Shown here one piece after another: positions 34,447 to 44,655 of a DNA stretch of 64,000 nucleotides. Origin of the DNA: Sulfitobacter noctilucae. GTDB taxonomy: Bacteria; Pseudomonadota; Alphaproteobacteria; Rhodobacterales; Rhodobacteraceae. Both the position numbers and the translations under genes were made by a program. Location of the stretch: positions 1,054,001-1,118,000 of the forward strand of contig NZ_JASC01000014.1 of the NCBI RefSeq assembly GCF_000622365.1, written 5' to 3'. Every line of letters begins with the position of its first letter. Position 1 is the first letter of the stretch. The notes beneath the pieces were generated by a model. That model searched no databases, was not told the origin of the DNA, and saw nothing but the letters and a program-made list of their open reading frames with translations.

Positions 34447-35637
34447 TTACTTGAAACCGATGGTTTCGTTCTTGCCGCCTTTGACTTCGATCATGCGGTA
34501 AGTGCCCGCAGATTCGCCGGGTCCGATAAGTTCGACCGCAGAGGCACCGACGTAGTCGACCTCTTCGCCGTTCTTGATCATTTCAAGCGCCTTGCCCAGC
34601 TCGCCGGGATAAATCTTTTCGCCGGGTGCGTTAGCCACATTCAAAATCTGCTCTTTGTACTCGGCCGGGTCTGTGGAATTGGCCGCTTGCATGGCCAGCA
34701 GAAACAGCGCCGCAGCATCGTAGGCTTCAGGCGTGTAAGGCGATGTGGCATCGAACGCGCCATCGACCATTGAAACCAAAGTGTCGATACCGTTGCCTTC
34801 GGAACCGGCGATCTGGCCGTAGGAGCCATCGAGATCAGGACCGATTGTCTTTGGCAGGTTCTCACCGATCATGCCGCCGGGCAGGCCGAACTGCTCCCAT
34901 GCGCCCGCGTCCAGCGCGGATTTGATGATGCCGGCACCACCTTGATCAAGGTAGCCCGCAACAACCAGCAGATCACCACCCGCAGAAGCCAGCGCGCCCA
35001 CTTCGGCAGAATAATCGGCTTTGCCGTCTTCGTGCGCGGCAACGATGGTTACTTCACCACCCACGGCTTTGAACGAGGATTCAATCGCATCCGCAAGACC
35101 TTTGCCATAGTCGTTGTTGGTGTAGGTAAGGGCGATGGATTTCACGCCACGCTCTTGCAGAATTTCTGCCATGACTTCACCTTCACGCGCATCGGACGGC
35201 GACGTGCGGAAGAACAGGCCGTTGTCTTCCATTGTGGTCAGCCCGGGGGATGTCGCGGAGGGCGAGATCATGACCATGCCATTTGGAATGGCAACGTTCT
35301 GCAGCACAGCGCCCGTAACACCGGAACAGTCAGCACCGATAATGCCTGCAACACCATCAGCGATCAGACGTTCGCCGGAGGCTACAGCCATACCATTGTC
35401 GATACAGCCAGAATCGGCACGGATCGACGTGACCTTTGCACCGTCCATGAACATGCCGCTTTCAGTGACTTCGTTCATCGCCATTTCTGCACCAGCTGAC
35501 ATCGGGCCCGTCAGTGATTCAATCGGGCCGGTAAAGCCGAACAATACACCCAATTTAACTTCTTTCGCGTGGCCATCGGCCATCGCACCCGTTGCAACCA
35601 GTGCCGCAGCCGTTGTGGCCATAAGCATCTTTTTCAT
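34447..35637 (-). CDS. livK: Branched-chain amino acid ABC transporter substrate-binding protein
   Basis: A 396-residue periplasmic binding protein (type 1 fold, Leu/Ile/Val family). Signal peptide to about residue 20 (cut near AMA-DGH), then KLGVLFGFTGPIES and a hinge region typical of the family. AAGGGAG precedes ATG 35637. Gives the transporter its substrate specificity; the exact ligand (branched-chain, other amino acids or amides) cannot be read from sequence. Confidence 0.9.
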   Translation of the reverse strand: MKKMLMATTAAALVATGAMADGHAKEVKLGVLFGFTGPIESLTGPMSAGAEMAMNEVTESGMFMDGAKVTSIRADSGCIDNGMAVASGERLIADGVAGIIGADCSGVTGAVLQNVAIPNGMVMISPSATSPGLTTMEDNGLFFRTSPSDAREGEVMAEILQERGVKSIALTYTNNDYGKGLADAIESSFKAVGGEVTIVAAHEDGKADYSAEVGALASAGGDLLVVAGYLDQGGAGIIKSALDAGAWEQFGLPGGMIGENLPKTIGPDLDGSYGQIAGSEGNGIDTLVSMVDGAFDATSPYTPEAYDAAALFLLAMQAANSTDPAEYKEQILNVANAPGEKIYPGELGKALEMIKNGEEVDYVGASAVELIGPGESAGTYRMIEVKGGKNETIGFK

Positions 35638-35819
35638 GTGTTTCTCCCTTGTTGGAACATGATGTTCGCACAGAAGGTTATGCGCCGCATTGCTAAAAGA
35701 AAAGGCATTTTTCCGCCTACAACCAAGGGCCTGTCATCGCCGTGTAGGCGGGCTTATGGAAATACGCGGGCGGGAGTTTAAGTTTTCTTTTGAGAACGCG
35801 GTGCCACAGGAGAAATACA

Positions 35820-36914
35820 ATGCCCTTGAATGCCATGATACCAAATATCCTGCGAGGGGCCGTGCTTGCCCTTTCTTTAGGCACACCATCTTTGGCGCAG
35901 GACAATTGGAACATCACACCGCTGGTCACCGGTCTGGATACGCCTTGGGCGGTCGAGCCTTTGCCCGAAGGAGGCGCGGTAATTACCGAGCGCGACGGGC
36001 GCTTGCTGCTGATCGCGGACGGCTCAGCACAAGACATCTCTGGCGTGCCAAAAGTGGCGGCAGCCGGGCAGGGCGGCCTTTTGGATGTGACCCTGGCCCG
36101 CGACTTCGCCAACAGCCGCGTGCTCTATCTGAGCTACGCGAAACCGCAACAGAACGGCAGTGGTACAGCTGTCGCCCGCGCACGGCTTCCGCAGGGCAGC
36201 ACGAGACTCGAAGCGGTCGAAGAGATTTTTGCGATGGCACCCGGTTCAAGCGGTGGACGTCACTTCGGATCACGTGTGGTCGAAGCAACCGATGGCACAC
36301 TGTTCATCACCATCGGGGATCGCGGTGACCGCCCGCAGGCGCAGAACCTTGCGACACACAACGGCACCGTGGTCCGCATCAATGCGGATGGCAGCGTCCC
36401 CCCGGACAATCCCTTTGTCGGCAGGGATGGTGCCCAGCCGGAGATCTGGTCTTACGGCCACCGCAACCCGCAAGGGGCCGGACTGGACCTTGAAGGCAAC
36501 CTTTGGGTCGCCGAGCATGGCGCACAGGGCGGTGACGAGGTGAACGCCGTCAAGAAAGGTGCGAACTTTGGCTGGCCGATCATTTCATACGGTCGCCACT
36601 ACTCCGGTGGCAAAATCGGCGAGGGGACAGAAAAGCCCGGCATGGAACAGCCGGCGCACTACTGGGATCCCTCTATCGCGCCGTCGGGATTGTTGGTTTA
36701 CGCCGGCAAGATGTTCCCTGAATGGCAGGGTGACATCTTTGTGGGCTCACTAAAATTCAACTATATCAGCAGGTTGGACAGCACACCTCTGCAAGAAGTC
36801 GAACAGATCGAAACGGCGGAGACCAGCCGGGTGCGCGATATCGTAGAAGCACCCGACGGCAGCATCTGGTTCATATCCGTGGGCGAGGGCGCAGTTTACC
36901 GCATCGCCAAGTAG
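35820..36914 (+). CDS. PQQ-dependent sugar dehydrogenase (YliI-like)
   Basis: A 364-residue secreted beta-propeller of the soluble aldose sugar dehydrogenase / glucose-sorbosone dehydrogenase group. Signal peptide to about residue 26, then LVTGLDTPWAVEPLPEGG, GGRHFGSRV, GDRGDRPQAQN and SYGHRNPQG, which line the PQQ and metal site. Oxidises sugars in the periplasm and passes electrons to the chain. ATG 35820 follows AGGAGA. Its stop lies 3 bases from the convergent enoyl-CoA hydratase gene. Confidence 0.88.
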   Translation: MPLNAMIPNILRGAVLALSLGTPSLAQDNWNITPLVTGLDTPWAVEPLPEGGAVITERDGRLLLIADGSAQDISGVPKVAAAGQGGLLDVTLARDFANSRVLYLSYAKPQQNGSGTAVARARLPQGSTRLEAVEEIFAMAPGSSGGRHFGSRVVEATDGTLFITIGDRGDRPQAQNLATHNGTVVRINADGSVPPDNPFVGRDGAQPEIWSYGHRNPQGAGLDLEGNLWVAEHGAQGGDEVNAVKKGANFGWPIISYGRHYSGGKIGEGTEKPGMEQPAHYWDPSIAPSGLLVYAGKMFPEWQGDIFVGSLKFNYISRLDSTPLQEVEQIETAETSRVRDIVEAPDGSIWFISVGEGAVYRIAK

Positions 36915-36917
36915 AGC

Positions 36918-37727
36918 CTACTTTGCATTCGGCCTAACCCGTGCTGCACTTTTGTCGGCAAAGGCCGCAAGCCGTGCGCGGGCATCGGGCTGGGTGTTCA
37001 CCACACCTGCCACCACCGCTTCGGCATAGGCGGCGTCCATCGCGGACATGTTTTGCATATGGCTCACGGCTGAACAGATCGCGAAATTCGACAGCGGCAG
37101 GTTTTGCGCGGCCTTGCGGGCCAGTTCCAATGCCGCGTCAAAGCTTGAACCCTCAACGATATATTGCGCAAGACCGAGGTCGGCTGCCTCTTGCCCACCA
37201 TATACGCGGCCTGTCAGCATCATGTCGATCATCCGTGCCTTACCTACCAGATCGGTCACGCGGATGGTGGCCCCACCGCCGGTGAACAAGCCACGCTGGC
37301 CTTCGGGCAAAGCGAAATAGGCGGTCTGGTCCATCACACGGATATGCGCGGAGCTGGCCAACTCAAGCCCGCCGCCCACAACAGCGCCCTGAAGGGCTGC
37401 GATGATCGGCACGCCCCCATATTCCATCTTGTTAAAGGCTTCGTGCCAGCGCAGGCAGACGTGCATGAAGTCTGCCGGGCTGCGGTCTTCATCATGGTGT
37501 TCGATCAGGTCAAGACCAGCGCAGAAATGATCGCCCGATCCGGCCAACACCACCGCGGCCACACCGGCGCGCGGCGCGGCAGAGAAAAACGTCACCAACT
37601 CCTCGATCGTGTCGATGTCCAATGCGTTGCGCTTGGCCGGACGGTTCAGCGTGACAACCCAGACGCCATCATCCTGCGGCTCGACGCGCAGGTTCTTAAA
37701 GCTTGCAGGGTCAATGGTGATAGGCAT
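36918..37727 (-). CDS. Enoyl-CoA hydratase/isomerase family protein
   Basis: A 269-residue crotonase-fold enzyme. The oxyanion-hole segments [11 protein letters not shown] and [14 protein letters not shown] are visible; the first catalytic glutamate position of true hydratases is not obvious in the [12 protein letters not shown] region, so the reaction is uncertain. It acts on acyl-CoA in the cytoplasm. It precedes (in transcription, follows) the GlxA-type regulator gene by 45 bases on the same strand, suggesting a shared transcript. Confidence 0.85.
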   Translation of the reverse strand: MPITIDPASFKNLRVEPQDDGVWVVTLNRPAKRNALDIDTIEELVTFFSAAPRAGVAAVVLAGSGDHFCAGLDLIEHHDEDRSPADFMHVCLRWHEAFNKMEYGGVPIIAALQGAVVGGGLELASSAHIRVMDQTAYFALPEGQRGLFTGGGATIRVTDLVGKARMIDMMLTGRVYGGQEAADLGLAQYIVEGSSFDAALELARKAAQNLPLSNFAICSAVSHMQNMSAMDAAYAEAVVAGVVNTQPDARARLAAFADKSAARVRPNAK

Positions 37728-37772
37728 GGTGAAGTCCTCGGATCGTTGTCATCGAAAAGTGGTGGATTTGGA

Positions 37773-38777
37773 TTAGATCGACAGCCGCGCCGCATGCGAG
37801 CCGCGCTCGCGGTAGGGGGTCGTCTCGTAATGCGCACGGTAGCATTTGGAGAAATGCGAGGGCGAGGCAAAACCGCAGGCGAGCGCCACATTAATGACGC
37901 TCATATCCGTCTGCATCAGCAGGTTGCGGGCCTTTTGTAGGCGCAATTCCATGTAATAGCGTTTTGGCGATCGGTTCAGATAGCGCCGGAACAGCCGTTC
38001 CAGCTGGCGCGTGGACATGCCCACGTCTTTGGCCAACAAAGAGGGGCTGATCGGCTCTTCGATGTTGCTTTCCATGATCTGGATGACCTGGCTCAGCTTG
38101 GGGTGGCGCACCCCGATGCGTGTGGGCACCGACAACCGCTGCGTGTCCTGATCGGTGCGGATCGAGGAATAGATCAGCTGGTCGGCCACCGCATTGGCCA
38201 GTTCCTCGCCCTGATCATCTGCAATCAGTTTCAGCATAAGATCAATCGAAGATGTCCCACCGGCCGTGGTCAGCCGGTTGCCATCGACGACAAAGACCGA
38301 TTTCGTCAGGTCCACTTCGTCAAATTCCTCGGCAAAACTGTCCTGGTTTTCCCAATGTATCGTTGCCCGCCGCCCGTCCAGCAATCCAGCCTTTGCGAGT
38401 GTATAGGCGGCTGTGCAGAGCCCGCCCACGACCAGCCCCTTGCGCGCCTCGCGGCGGAGCCAGCCCAGCACCTTCTTGTTAGTGGCGTCCTGCACGTCCA
38501 TCCCGCCGCAGACCATGATCGTATCGTCGCGCTGCAGATCGTCCAGATCGTGATCCAGCTTGAAGGTGGTACCCGCCGAACAATCAACGCTGTCGCCCCC
38601 TTCGCCCATTGTCGTCCAGCTGTAAATCGGTCTGCCTGCCATCCGGTTCGCGATGCGCAGACTGTCGATCGCGGTCGCAAAGCACAACAAGCTGAACTGA
38701 TCCAGCAGGACAAACACAAACCTTCTTGGCTTGTCGGCATCCTGGGGGATGCGGGTGGCCTGGCGCGGTGCAGACAT
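37773..38777 (-). CDS. GlxA-family transcriptional regulator (AraC type)
   Basis: A 334-residue regulator. The N-terminal part is a DJ-1/PfpI-like domain (FVFVLLDQFSLLCFATAIDSL ... GGLCTAAYTLAKAGLL), the C-terminal part an AraC helix-turn-helix (LAKDVGMSTRQLERLFRRYL and ALACGFASPSHFSKCYRAHY). Members of this type control glycine betaine, carnitine or related catabolism; the effector here is unknown. Cytoplasmic. Upstream of an enoyl-CoA hydratase on the same strand. Confidence 0.9.
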   Translation of the reverse strand: MSAPRQATRIPQDADKPRRFVFVLLDQFSLLCFATAIDSLRIANRMAGRPIYSWTTMGEGGDSVDCSAGTTFKLDHDLDDLQRDDTIMVCGGMDVQDATNKKVLGWLRREARKGLVVGGLCTAAYTLAKAGLLDGRRATIHWENQDSFAEEFDEVDLTKSVFVVDGNRLTTAGGTSSIDLMLKLIADDQGEELANAVADQLIYSSIRTDQDTQRLSVPTRIGVRHPKLSQVIQIMESNIEEPISPSLLAKDVGMSTRQLERLFRRYLNRSPKRYYMELRLQKARNLLMQTDMSVINVALACGFASPSHFSKCYRAHYETTPYRERGSHAARLSI

Positions 38778-38964
38778 CGAAGCGTCCTTAGCAGAGGTCT
38801 CTGGCTTGGAAGCTACCGCTCCTCACCATGGCGCAAAGCTTGCTCATGCACCGGGGGCGGCGTCAAGAGGTCGCAAATGGGTTCTGGTCACGACCCACGC
38901 ACTTTTGTATAGACGGGGCGATGATAGCGCTGACAATCGACGCAGCCGAAGGGAGACATGACAG

Positions 38965-40335
38965 ATGAGCACTTGGAGCAAATCAAGCTGGCGCAGCAAA
39001 CCGCGTATTCAGATGCCCGATTATCCAGACACCGCAGCTCTTGAGGCTGTCGAAGCCCAGCTGTCGCGCTATCCCGTCCTGGTCTTTGGTGGCGAGGCGC
39101 GCAGGCTTAAAAATCATCTGGCCGCCGCCGGGCGCGGCGAGGCGTTTCTGTTGCAAGGCGGCGATTGCGCCGAAAGCTTCGAGCAGTTCAGCTCTGATGC
39201 GATCCGCGACACGTTCAAAGTAATGTTGCAAATGGCGATCGTGCTGACCCACGGAGCCAAGGTGCCAGTGATCAAGCTGGGCCGCATGGCCGGCCAATTT
39301 GCAAAACCGCGCTCGGCCAATACCGAAACCGTCGAAGGCGTGGAATTGCCGAGCTACCGTGGCGATATCATCAATGATCTGGACTTCACCGCTGAGGCCC
39401 GCATCCCGAACCCCGACAAAATGCTGCGCGCCTATACGCAGGCTGCAGCTACGCTGAACCTGCTGCGGGCGTTCTCGACTGGCGGCTATGCGGATGTGCA
39501 TCAGGTTCACGGCTGGACGCTGGGGTTCACCGATGGAGAGAAGGCCGCGAAATACCGCGAGGTGGCCAACCGCATCTCTGACACGCTTGATTTCATGTCA
39601 GCGGCCGGAGTGAACTCCGACACGGCGCATACGCTGCAATCAGTCGAATTCTACACCAGCCATGAATCGCTGCTCCTGGAATATGAGGAAGCGCTGTGCC
39701 GTCAGGACAGCTTGACCGGCAAATGGCTGGCAGGATCCGGTCATATGATCTGGATCGGCGACCGCACGCGTCAGCCCGATGGCGCGCATGTGGAGTTTGC
39801 CAGCGGCGTCATGAATCCGATCGGTCTGAAATGCGGTCCAAGCATGACGTCCGAAGACCTCAAGCAGTTGATGGCCAAGCTGAACCCCGAAAATGAAGCG
39901 GGTCGTTTGACGCTCATCGCGCGTTTCGGTGCCGGATCTGTGGGCGAACATCTGCCGCGTCTGATCAAGACAGTGCAGGAAGAGGGCGCCAATGTGGTTT
40001 GGACCTGCGATCCGATGCACGGCAACACGATCAAATCGTCGTCAGGCTACAAGACCCGCCCGTTCGATTCTGTTCTGCGCGAAGTGCGTGACTTCTTTGG
40101 CGTCCATACCGCCGAAGGGACTGTTCCGGGTGGCGTGCATTTCGAGATGACCGGCCAGGATGTGACCGAATGCACCGGGGGCGTGCGGGCAGTCTCTGAC
40201 GAAGATCTGTCAGACCGTTACCACACCGCCTGCGATCCTCGGCTCAACGCCAGCCAGTCGCTGGAATTGGCCTTCCTGGTCGCAGAAGAACTCAGCGCAC
40301 GCCGCAATTCTGAAAAAGCAAAAGCCGCAGGTTGA
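38965..40335 (+). CDS. Class II 3-deoxy-7-phosphoheptulonate synthase
   Basis: A 456-residue DAHP synthase of the plant/bacterial class II type, the first step of aromatic amino acid synthesis, joining phosphoenolpyruvate and erythrose 4-phosphate. Visible: [21 protein letters not shown] with the metal-site cysteine, [32 protein letters not shown] and [15 protein letters not shown]. Full length for the class. A hairpin overlaps the stop codon. Confidence 0.94.
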   Translation: MSTWSKSSWRSKPRIQMPDYPDTAALEAVEAQLSRYPVLVFGGEARRLKNHLAAAGRGEAFLLQGGDCAESFEQFSSDAIRDTFKVMLQMAIVLTHGAKVPVIKLGRMAGQFAKPRSANTETVEGVELPSYRGDIINDLDFTAEARIPNPDKMLRAYTQAAATLNLLRAFSTGGYADVHQVHGWTLGFTDGEKAAKYREVANRISDTLDFMSAAGVNSDTAHTLQSVEFYTSHESLLLEYEEALCRQDSLTGKWLAGSGHMIWIGDRTRQPDGAHVEFASGVMNPIGLKCGPSMTSEDLKQLMAKLNPENEAGRLTLIARFGAGSVGEHLPRLIKTVQEEGANVVWTCDPMHGNTIKSSSGYKTRPFDSVLREVRDFFGVHTAEGTVPGGVHFEMTGQDVTECTGGVRAVSDEDLSDRYHTACDPRLNASQSLELAFLVAEELSARRNSEKAKAAG

Positions 40336-40346
40336 TCCTGCGGCTT
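40322..40346 (+). terminator. Hairpin at the end of the DAHP synthase gene
   Basis: AAGCCGCAGG pairs with CCTGCGGCTT over a five-base loop that contains the TGA stop. Only a weak T stretch follows, so it may be an inefficient terminator or a stabilising 3' end. Confidence 0.45.
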
Positions 40347-40413
40347 CGGCCCTGAACTGCATCTGCATCGCCAAGGCCGGTGGCGTTTTGACATCTGACC
40401 GACTGTCGTCTGG

Positions 40414-41145
40414 TCAGTCTTTGTCTTCGTTAGATTGCACCAACCGCAAATAGGGCGGACGACGTTTCTCTTCCGCACCTTTAAAACCTACCGGTGCCTC
40501 GGCCATGCCCTTGGCCCGGTCCGCCTGTTCGCCCGTCGCGGCGAGAGAAGGCAGTTTTGCCACATGCGGCGTATCCGACCTTCGTACCGGCGGCTGACCC
40601 AGAACAAGGTCCTGCACCTCTTTGCGTATCAGTTCGAACCGGCGCGGGGCCATACCCAGATCACCCTTGCTCACAAAACACCCCAAAACGCGGCTGACAT
40701 CGCCCAGATCGCTTTTCAAAGGCAACAGCACCAGCCGTGCCTCAATTTTCGGACGGCCCCCCGCAGCGGGTGATGCCATGTGCAATGTCGCGATGGCAGG
40801 CGTCTGGAATACGACCTCCAGCAAATCGGCGACCTCGGCCCGTGTGTCCGGCGTGAAAAACGCAGTCAACGGCATGCCGCGCACTTCCATCCCCATCAGA
40901 TCATTCAGATGACTGCCCGCAATGCGCATCCGGGCGATTCCCGGTGCAATCCGTTCAAGAATAAATGCGTTTTCAAGAGCTTGCTCGATCCCGCGTGGGT
41001 CGATGTCAGACCGTTTGGGCAGCAAACGCGTGCCCCGGAGCGCCTGCCAATAGGCCTCCACCTGCGCAATGGCAGCATATCCGGTTTCTGACTGGTGATC
41101 TGACATAGCAATTACATTCTGCGCGTTCTGTGGGAACTTGTCCAT
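40414..41145 (-). CDS. PAS-domain protein
   Basis: A 243-residue protein with an N-terminal PAS-like domain of the type common in alphaproteobacteria (YWQALRGTRLLPKRSDIDP, then LERIAPGIARMRIAGSHLN) and no output domain; the last 70 residues are polar and low-complexity. Possible role as a sensor subunit that works with another protein. I chose ATG 41145 behind GGAGTAAGG; ATG 41105 (MSDHQ) is a possible later start. Cytoplasmic. Confidence 0.75.
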   Translation of the reverse strand: MDKFPQNAQNVIAMSDHQSETGYAAIAQVEAYWQALRGTRLLPKRSDIDPRGIEQALENAFILERIAPGIARMRIAGSHLNDLMGMEVRGMPLTAFFTPDTRAEVADLLEVVFQTPAIATLHMASPAAGGRPKIEARLVLLPLKSDLGDVSRVLGCFVSKGDLGMAPRRFELIRKEVQDLVLGQPPVRRSDTPHVAKLPSLAATGEQADRAKGMAEAPVGFKGAEEKRRPPYLRLVQSNEDKD

Positions 41146-41381
41146 GCGCCTTACTCCAACCAATTTAACATGACCGCACCTGCAAAAGCCTGTGTCGCAA
41201 GCGGGTCAACTTCCTGATCTCACCACCGCTTGGTGGCACTCGTTACTAAACCCTTAATACTCCAAACTTGAGGCAAATGGGCATCTTTCTGGGCGGCTGG
41301 TTAATTCCGTGCAGAGCGCAGGGCTTGCCCCGTGGTGCGCTTTCCCCGTATTGCAGGCGGGCAGCTAAGGGGGAGCGACGA

Positions 41382-42272
41382 ATGATCAAATCCATGACCG
41401 GCTTCGCTTCGGCCAGCGGCGCGCATGCCCCCTTTAGCTGGAGCTGGGAAGTCCGCAGCGTCAACGGGCGCGGTCTTGATCTGCGCTTGCGGGTGCCCGA
41501 CTGGGTCGAGGGCCTTGAGGCCGGCTTGCGCAAGAAGCTGGGTGCCGTGGCCGCGCGGGGCAACGTGACTTGCAACCTGCGCTTGACCCGCGAAGACGGG
41601 GACGGCGGTCTTAAGGTGAATGAAGCGCAACTGACGACTGTACTGGATGCGCTCCACCAGATTGAGGCCCGCGCGATGGACGCCGGTGTCTCCCTCGCGC
41701 CGTCAAAGGCCACGGACATCGTGACCATGCGTGGCGTGCTTGACCAACCTGTCCGCAAAGATGATGCCGCTGCCGTCTGTGCCATCCTGCTCGGTGATGC
41801 AGACGCAGTTCTGGACGATTTCGATGCCATGCGCCAACAGGAAGGGACCGCATTGGCTACCGTCCTGACCGCCCAATTGGACGAGGTAGAGACACTAACG
41901 GCCGAGGCTGCCGATCTGGTCGCAAACCGCAGTGCCGAGATGGCGCAGTCCATGCAAAGCGCCCTTGCGCGGGTACTCGACAACACGGACGGGGCCGACC
42001 CGGACCGCGTGGCGCAAGAGCTTGCCATGATCGCGGTCAAGGCAGACATCACCGAAGAGATTGATCGCCTGCGCGCCCATGTGACCGCCGCGCGTGATCT
42101 GCTGGCGCAAGGCGGCGCTGTGGGCCGCAAGCTGGATTTCCTCATGCAGGAGTTCAATCGCGAGGCCAATACGCTGTGTTCCAAGGCGCAGATGAAAGCG
42201 ATGACAACCGTGGGTCTGGCGCTGAAGGCCGTCATCGACCAGATGCGCGAACAAGTGCAGAATGTGGAGTAA
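41382..42272 (+). CDS. YicC family protein
   Basis: A 296-residue protein starting MIKSMTGFASASG, the hallmark of the YicC/YloC family, with a conserved C-terminal part (LDFLMQEFNREANTLCSKA). Members have recently been described as endoribonucleases. It lies 6 bases before gmk, a linkage seen across many bacteria. I chose ATG 41382 behind AGGGGGAG; the frame begins earlier at 41268 without family match. Confidence 0.92.
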   Translation: MIKSMTGFASASGAHAPFSWSWEVRSVNGRGLDLRLRVPDWVEGLEAGLRKKLGAVAARGNVTCNLRLTREDGDGGLKVNEAQLTTVLDALHQIEARAMDAGVSLAPSKATDIVTMRGVLDQPVRKDDAAAVCAILLGDADAVLDDFDAMRQQEGTALATVLTAQLDEVETLTAEAADLVANRSAEMAQSMQSALARVLDNTDGADPDRVAQELAMIAVKADITEEIDRLRAHVTAARDLLAQGGAVGRKLDFLMQEFNREANTLCSKAQMKAMTTVGLALKAVIDQMREQVQNVE

Positions 42273-42278
42273 ACCATA

Positions 42279-42929
42279 ATGACCCAAACCCCGGACCGGC
42301 GCGGCTTGCTGGTGATCCTGTCTTCCCCCTCGGGGGCGGGCAAATCGACCCTGGCCAAACGATTGATGACCTGGGATCCCTCGCTGCAATTCTCGGTTTC
42401 TGCCACCACCCGCGCCCCGCGCGCGGGCGAGGTGGACGAGAAAGACTATTACTTCGTCAGCGAAACCACCTTTCGCAAATGGGTGACCGAAGGCGAGATG
42501 CTGGAGCATGCCCACGTCTTTGGCAACAACTACGGCTCGCCCAAGGCACCGGTTGAGGCCGCGATCGGATCGGGGCGGGATGTGCTTTTCGACATCGACT
42601 GGCAGGGCGCGCAGCAAATCCGCACCTCGGCGCTCGGCTCGCACACTTTGTCGATCTTCATTCTGCCGCCCTCTATTCCCGAACTGCACCGCCGGCTTGT
42701 GACACGGGGCCAGGATACGCCCGAAACAATCGCCAAGCGCATGCGCAAAAGCTGGGACGAGATCAGTCACTGGGACGGATACGATTATGTGCTCATCAAT
42801 GATTCATTGGCGGATACAGAAGAGAAGCTGAAAACAATCATCACCGCGGAACGCATGCGCGTGGCCCAGCAGCCGCGTTTGTCAGATCATGTACGCACCC
42901 TGCAATCCCAATTCGAGGACCTGTCATGA
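42279..42929 (+). CDS. gmk: Guanylate kinase
   Basis: A 216-residue P-loop kinase that phosphorylates GMP to GDP. Walker [14 protein letters not shown], then the GMP-binding [18 protein letters not shown] and the [10 protein letters not shown] segment. The stop overlaps the start of the next gene (ATGA), so it shares an operon with the carbonic anhydrase-like gene. Confidence 0.95.
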   Translation: MTQTPDRRGLLVILSSPSGAGKSTLAKRLMTWDPSLQFSVSATTRAPRAGEVDEKDYYFVSETTFRKWVTEGEMLEHAHVFGNNYGSPKAPVEAAIGSGRDVLFDIDWQGAQQIRTSALGSHTLSIFILPPSIPELHRRLVTRGQDTPETIAKRMRKSWDEISHWDGYDYVLINDSLADTEEKLKTIITAERMRVAQQPRLSDHVRTLQSQFEDLS

Positions 42930-43447
42930 CCATTTATGCCCTTGGCACCACCCAACCCACTTTGCACGAAAGCGCATGGGTCGCCCCTGACGCCAATGTC
43001 ATTGGCAATGTTGTGCTGGACGCAGCGGCCTCTGTCTGGTTCGGCGCAACCCTGCGCGGCGATAATGAGGTGATCCATGTGGGTGCGGGAAGTAATGTGC
43101 AGGAGAACTGCGTCTTTCACACCGACATGGGCTATCCGCTGACCATCGGAAAAAATTGCACCATCGGCCACAAGGTCATGCTGCACGGCTGCACAATCGA
43201 CGACAACACGCTGATCGGCATGGGGGCCACAATCCTGAACGGGGCCAAGATCGGCAAGAATTGCCTGATCGGGGCAGGGGCCTTGATTACGGAAAACAAG
43301 GTCATCCCCGATGGATCACTGGTGATGGGTAGCCCCGGCAAAGTTGTGCGGGAACTGGATGCGCAGGCGATCCAGATGCTGACCGCCAGCGCCGCGCATT
43401 ATGCCGAAAACGCTGCCCGCTTTCGCCGCGATCTGACAGCGCTTTAG
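42926..43447 (+). CDS. Gamma-carbonic anhydrase family protein
   Basis: A 173-residue left-handed beta-helix protein of the gamma-CA/YrdA family with hexapeptide repeats and metal-ligand histidines in [22 protein letters not shown]. Some members hydrate CO2, others have no known activity. ATG overlaps the gmk stop. phoR starts 4 bases after its stop, so this gene may be transcribed into the Pho locus. Confidence 0.9.
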   Translation: MTIYALGTTQPTLHESAWVAPDANVIGNVVLDAAASVWFGATLRGDNEVIHVGAGSNVQENCVFHTDMGYPLTIGKNCTIGHKVMLHGCTIDDNTLIGMGATILNGAKIGKNCLIGAGALITENKVIPDGSLVMGSPGKVVRELDAQAIQMLTASAAHYAENAARFRRDLTAL

Positions 43448-43451
43448 TCCC

Positions 43452-44528
43452 GTGGCCGACACCGCGTTCTTGGCATCCGTGATCGCAGCCCTGCCGCTAC
43501 CGACGCTGGCCATCGACCGTAACGAAAGGATCATCGCGCTGAATGATTCGGCGGTCGAGCTGCTGGGCAGTGGTGCCTATGGCCGGCACTTTGTGACCGT
43601 GCTGCGTCAGCCCACTTTGGTCGATGCGGTTGAACAGACCCTTGCCGACGGCAAAGCCCGCAAGGCTCAGTATCTTGGCGGCGACGCGGCCCGCGAACAG
43701 ACCTTTACCGTGAACCTCTCGCGCATCGCAGCGGCCGACGCGCTGTTGGTCAGCTTTCAGGATGTAACGTCGGAGGCCGAAGCCGGCCAGATGCGCCGTG
43801 ATTTTGTGGCCAACGTCAGCCACGAGTTGCGCACCCCTCTAACGGCACTCATGGGGTTTATCGAGACGCTTAGCGGTCCGGCCCGCGATGACGCTGCCGC
43901 CCGCGACCGGTTCCTTGCGATTATGGCGGGCGAGGCGGGCCGGATGAACCGGCTGGTCGGCGACTTGCTGTCGCTCAGCCGGGTTGAGGGCGAGGAGCGC
44001 GTCAAACCTGACACCCGTGTCGACCTGACAGCGATCCTGCGCTCGACCGTGCGCAACCTGAACCCTTTGGCGGTGGACAATGATGTGACGCTGGTCCCGG
44101 AATTCGGCAGCGATCCACTCGCATTGCTGGGGGATGCCGATCAGTTGCAGCAAGTTTTTACCAACCTGATCGAGAACGCTATCAAATATGGCGGACCGGA
44201 CCAAAAGGTCATCGTTACCGCTGAGACTTCACTGCGCGATCCTGCGCTGCGCGGACCCGGCGTGCGGATTATCGTCACCGATCATGGCCCCGGCATCGAC
44301 GCTCAGCATCTGCCTCGCCTGACCGAGCGATTCTACCGCGCCGACAGTCACCGCAGCCGCGCTTTGGGCGGTACAGGACTGGGTCTTGCGATTGTGAAAC
44401 ATATTCTCAATCGCCATCGCGGTCGGCTGAAAATCATCTCCGAACCGGGTAAGGGCGCGTCTTTTATCGTAATTTTGCCAATGGACGCCGGCCAGAAGAG
44501 CGAAGAGACGCCGGACCCGACCCCTTAA
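43452..44528 (+). CDS. phoR: PhoR-like sensor histidine kinase without membrane segments
   Basis: A 358-residue histidine kinase. An N-terminal PAS domain (about 10-105) is followed by the dimerisation domain with the phospho-acceptor in FVANVSHELRTPL at H124, and an ATPase domain with NLIENAIKYGG, VTDHGPGID and GGTGLGLAIVKH. No transmembrane helix is visible, unlike the usual PhoR. Start is GTG 43452. It lies directly before pstS and far from phoB, which closes the cluster. Confidence 0.88.
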   Translation: MADTAFLASVIAALPLPTLAIDRNERIIALNDSAVELLGSGAYGRHFVTVLRQPTLVDAVEQTLADGKARKAQYLGGDAAREQTFTVNLSRIAAADALLVSFQDVTSEAEAGQMRRDFVANVSHELRTPLTALMGFIETLSGPARDDAAARDRFLAIMAGEAGRMNRLVGDLLSLSRVEGEERVKPDTRVDLTAILRSTVRNLNPLAVDNDVTLVPEFGSDPLALLGDADQLQQVFTNLIENAIKYGGPDQKVIVTAETSLRDPALRGPGVRIIVTDHGPGIDAQHLPRLTERFYRADSHRSRALGGTGLGLAIVKHILNRHRGRLKIISEPGKGASFIVILPMDAGQKSEETPDPTP

Positions 44529-44546
44529 AGTTCGAAACAAATTAGA

Positions 44547-44575
44547 CTGTCATAAAACTGTAACATGACTGTCAC
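44547..44575 (+). promoter_or_regulatory. Triple Pho box upstream of pstS
   Basis: Three copies of a CTGTCAT-like heptamer at 44547 (CTGTCAT), 44558 (CTGTAAC) and 44569 (CTGTCAC), spaced exactly 11 bases apart, so on the same face of the helix. This is the PhoB-binding direct repeat with one extra unit. A TAGAT -10-like element follows near 44597. Confidence 0.85.
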
Positions 44576-44655
44576 AAAACCTCAGCACAGCGGGCCTAGA
44601 TGAAGGCCAGATCACCGAGGGGGTGATTTCGACATAAACATCGACAGGAGACATC

